Assembly: GCA_030653635.1 (NCBI GenBank)
Contig: JAURYZ010000224.1
Coordinates: 1-8,261 of the forward strand
Source: Coriobacteriia bacterium
Lineage (GTDB): Bacteria > Actinomycetota > Coriobacteriia > Anaerosomatales > JAHIQC01
Direction of reading: 5' to 3'
Length of the DNA: 8,261 bases
The position numbers and the translations under genes are program-made. The notes under the pieces were generated by a model, which ran no database searches, was not told the DNA's origin, and saw nothing but the letters and a program-made list of their open reading frames with translations. This document shows, piece by piece, positions 6,631 through 8,261 of the stretch; the stretch's first letter is position 1; every line of letters begins with the position of its first letter.

Positions 6631-7586
6631 GCGATCACCACCCCGACGACCAGAACCTGAACAAGCGCCATCGGCGTGAGGACCTTCCACGCGGTATTCA
6701 TGAGCTGATCGGAGCGCATGCGGGGAAACGTCCACTTGACCCAGATCATCGCGGTGATGATCAGAAGCGTCTCGAGCACGAAGAGCAACACGCCAAACAC
6801 CCCGGGCAGAACCGTCCAGCCACCCAGAAAGAACGCGGCTCCGAACAGCGAGGCGGCGACCACTCCCCCGTACTCGGACATCATGAAGATGGCCCACCTG
6901 ATACCGGAGTAGTCCGCGAAGTAGCCAGCAACAAGCTCACTTTCGGCCTCAGGGATGTCGAAAGGACCGCGATTGACCTCGGCGATCGAGGCAATGAAGT
7001 AGACGAGGAACCCGACAAGATTCAAAGGCAGGATCCACCAGATGCGCCACTGCGCCATCACGTCGAGCGGCCGCATGGAGCCAGCTAGCATTACAAGCGC
7101 CAGGACCGACAGGCTCCTGGGAAGCTCGTAGGAGATCATCTGCGCAGCTCCGCGAAGGCCGCCGATTGTCGCGTAGGTGTTTCGACTCGACCAGCCGGCC
7201 ACAAGGATGCCTATGACGGCCATGCCGGGCACAGCCAAGAAGAAAAGCATGCCCACCGAGGTGTCCAACGGTGCGAAACCAGGTCCGTACGGGATGACCA
7301 CGAGTGAGAGCGCGATGGGCGCAAACACAAGGAACGGCGCGATGCGGAACAGCCGTTTGTCGGCAAGCCTCGGAGTGATGTCTTCTTTGAGTATGAGCTT
7401 TAGCGTATCTGCCAACGTCTGCAGAATGCCGAAGGGGCCCGTCGTCTGAGGGCCGAAGCGCATCTGGATCCGACCCGCGACCTTGCGCTCCCACCACACG
7501 CCGAACAGTGCCGCCACGGCGATGAGCAGCCCGGCCGCAAGTCCCCAGATCAGTCCGCCGACGTATCCGCCCATAAGGCCGCTCAT
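6621..7586 (-). CDS. nuoH: NADH-quinone oxidoreductase subunit H (quinone-site membrane subunit)
   Basis: This 321-residue membrane subunit of complex I anchors the peripheral arm and forms the quinone chamber together with NuoB and NuoD (E. coli 325 residues). About eight helices are expected. Signatures are plain: WWERKVAGRIQMRFGPQTTG with E33 (E. coli Glu36), LADTLKLILKEDITP, the helix around ISYELPRSLSVL with E154, and the acidic quinone-side loop EVNRGPFDIPEAESELVAG (E203, D210, E213, E215, E217). The usual EYSG that follows the loop reads DYSG here (D225), a conservative change. The start ATG overlaps the nuoD stop as ATGA, with GGGGAG (7595-7600) 8 nt upstream. Directly following nuoD is unusual, because nuoEFG normally lie between these genes. 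The 3' end overlaps the fusion gene by 10 nt. Confidence 0.98.
   Translation of the reverse strand: MSGLMGGYVGGLIWGLAAGLLIAVAALFGVWWERKVAGRIQMRFGPQTTGPFGILQTLADTLKLILKEDITPRLADKRLFRIAPFLVFAPIALSLVVIPYGPGFAPLDTSVGMLFFLAVPGMAVIGILVAGWSSRNTYATIGGLRGAAQMISYELPRSLSVLALVMLAGSMRPLDVMAQWRIWWILPLNLVGFLVYFIASIAEVNRGPFDIPEAESELVAGYFADYSGIRWAIFMMSEYGGVVAASLFGAAFFLGGWTVLPGVFGVLLFVLETLLIITAMIWVKWTFPRMRSDQLMNTAWKVLTPMALVQVLVVGVVIAWL
6631..6644 (-). promoter_or_regulatory. Ribosome-binding site deciding the fusion gene start
   Basis: The transcript reads GGGGTGGTGATCGC immediately before the ATG at 6630. The GGTGATC part matches the extended anti-Shine-Dalgarno complement. The next in-frame ATG (6606) has GAGGAG directly abutting it, with no spacer, which argues against it. 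The site lies within the last codons of nuoH, before its stop at 6621-6623. Confidence 0.5.
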
Positions 7587-8260
7587 CGGTCACACTCCCC
7601 GAACACGGGATCGAGCGAGCCCAAGATGACAACAAGGTCAGAGAGCGTGTGCCCGCGAGCCAGCATAGGCAGCAACGCGAGATTGCAAAACGCAGGCGAG
7701 CGGAACTTCACGCGATAGGGTCTAGGTCCGCCCTCAGAGACGATGTAGACGCCCAGCGAACCTCGCGCCGACTCGATGTGGTCGTAAGCCTCACCGGGGC
7801 GAGGCGTGAGAAGACGGGGGTAGCCCTCGGCCTTGTGCGAACCGCTGGGCATCTGCTCTATGGCCTGCTCGATGATAGCCGCAGATTCGTAGCACTCAAA
7901 CAGCCGGCAGCGGACGCGATCGTACGCATCGCCGTTGCTGCCAACAGGCACGTCGAAATCGAAGCGGGGGTACACGGAATACGGGTCATGCTTGCGCAGG
8001 TCCCAGTTGACCCCCGAACCTCTCGCGGTCGGACCGGACGCCCCCCAGGCCACAGCATCCTCGGCAGACAGAATCCCGATGCCCTTGAGGCGTCCCTTCG
8101 TGATCACATTGCCAAAGAACAAGCGGTCGAGCTGATCGAGCGTCGGGCGCACGGTCTTGGCGAAAGCGGACAGCGAATCGGTCCAGCCGTCCGGCACATC
8201 GAAACTCACGCCGCCGGGCCTGACATAGTTGTAAGTGAGACGCGCACCGCACAGCTGCTC
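7583..8260 (-). CDS. nuoD: NADH-quinone oxidoreductase subunit D, C-terminal part (runs off the right edge)
   Basis: These are the last 225 residues of the 49-kDa-type subunit of complex I, which is descended from the [NiFe]-hydrogenase large subunit and forms one wall of the quinone pocket near cluster N2. The frame is open to the window edge. Its first residues, EQLCGARLTYNYVRPGGV, match the NuoD stretch GARLT-NY-R-GGV, so the in-frame GTG at 8207-8209 is an internal valine and not the start. Other family blocks are WGASGPTARGSGVNWDLRK, YPRFDFDVPVGSNGDAYDR, ESARGSLGVYIVSEGG (usually ARGELG; serine here) and the C-terminal RGHTLSDLVVILGSLDPVFG followed by ECDR. The C-terminus is complete. 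The stop overlaps the nuoH ATG. The separate nuoC/nuoD or fused nuoCD state cannot be judged from this part. Confidence 0.96.
   Translation of the reverse strand, partial: EQLCGARLTYNYVRPGGVSFDVPDGWTDSLSAFAKTVRPTLDQLDRLFFGNVITKGRLKGIGILSAEDAVAWGASGPTARGSGVNWDLRKHDPYSVYPRFDFDVPVGSNGDAYDRVRCRLFECYESAAIIEQAIEQMPSGSHKAEGYPRLLTPRPGEAYDHIESARGSLGVYIVSEGGPRPYRVKFRSPAFCNLALLPMLARGHTLSDLVVILGSLDPVFGECDR
7595..7600 (-). promoter_or_regulatory. Shine-Dalgarno sequence for nuoH
   Basis: The transcript reads GGGGAG 8 nt before the nuoH ATG, within the final codons of nuoD. Together with the ATGA overlap it supports the chosen nuoH start and direct nuoD-nuoH coupling. Confidence 0.55.
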
Positions 8261-8261
8261 G

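Noticed and set aside
6631..6897. Upstream extension of the fusion frame to an in-frame start at 6897
   Set aside because: The frame is open, but the extra residues are arginine-rich nonsense-like sequence lying wholly on top of the conserved C-terminal part of nuoH in another frame. The ATG at 6630 has a good ribosome-binding site.
6594..7088. Plus-strand open frame of 164 codons opposite nuoH
   Set aside because: It is a highly charged, low-information translation antisense to conserved NuoH, with no independent evidence of coding.
7583..8209. nuoD starting at the in-frame GTG at 8209
   Set aside because: The frame stays open to the window edge and the upstream residues (GARLTYNYVRPGG) are conserved NuoD sequence, so the GTG is an internal valine.

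Overview
The window is an unbroken stretch of a bacterial respiratory complex I (nuo) operon, read entirely from the minus strand. In transcription order, from the high-coordinate end, it holds: the 3' part of nuoD, nuoH, a large fusion gene in the nuoI position, nuoJ, nuoK, nuoL, nuoM, and the 5' part of nuoN. The DNA is GC-rich by eye and the genes are packed with almost no space: every junction is either an overlap (ATGA, TGATG or 10 nt) or a gap of 1-2 nt. There is no room for an internal promoter or terminator, and I see no RNA genes, repeats, mobile elements or CRISPR. The operon's promoter and its end lie outside the window. The organism is a bacterium. A GC-rich, possibly anaerobic lineage such as a deep actinobacterium would fit, but the sequence does not prove it.

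Two things are out of the ordinary. First, nuoD runs directly into nuoH with a 4-nt overlap. The canonical 14-gene order is A-B-C-D-E-F-G-H-I-J-K-L-M-N, so nuoE, nuoF and nuoG, which encode the NADH-oxidising N module, are missing from their usual place. Second, the gene in the nuoI slot encodes a 690-residue protein in which a complete GltD-like FAD/NAD(P)-binding oxidoreductase is nested inside NuoI. The NuoI N-terminal segment (about residues 36-90) comes first, then the flavoprotein module (about 92-525), then the NuoI two-[4Fe-4S] ferredoxin domain (about 576-670).

Taken together, these suggest a complex I whose electron-input module has been replaced. NAD(P)H would be oxidised by the FAD of the nested GltD-like module, and electrons would pass over Fe-S clusters into the NuoI clusters (N6a and N6b) and on to NuoB and the quinone site at NuoD/NuoH. 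Proton pumping would use the ordinary NuoJKLMN arm. The membrane subunits carry the key charged residues expected of working pumps. The replaced-input model is inference from gene order and domain architecture; the fusion itself is read directly from one uninterrupted frame.
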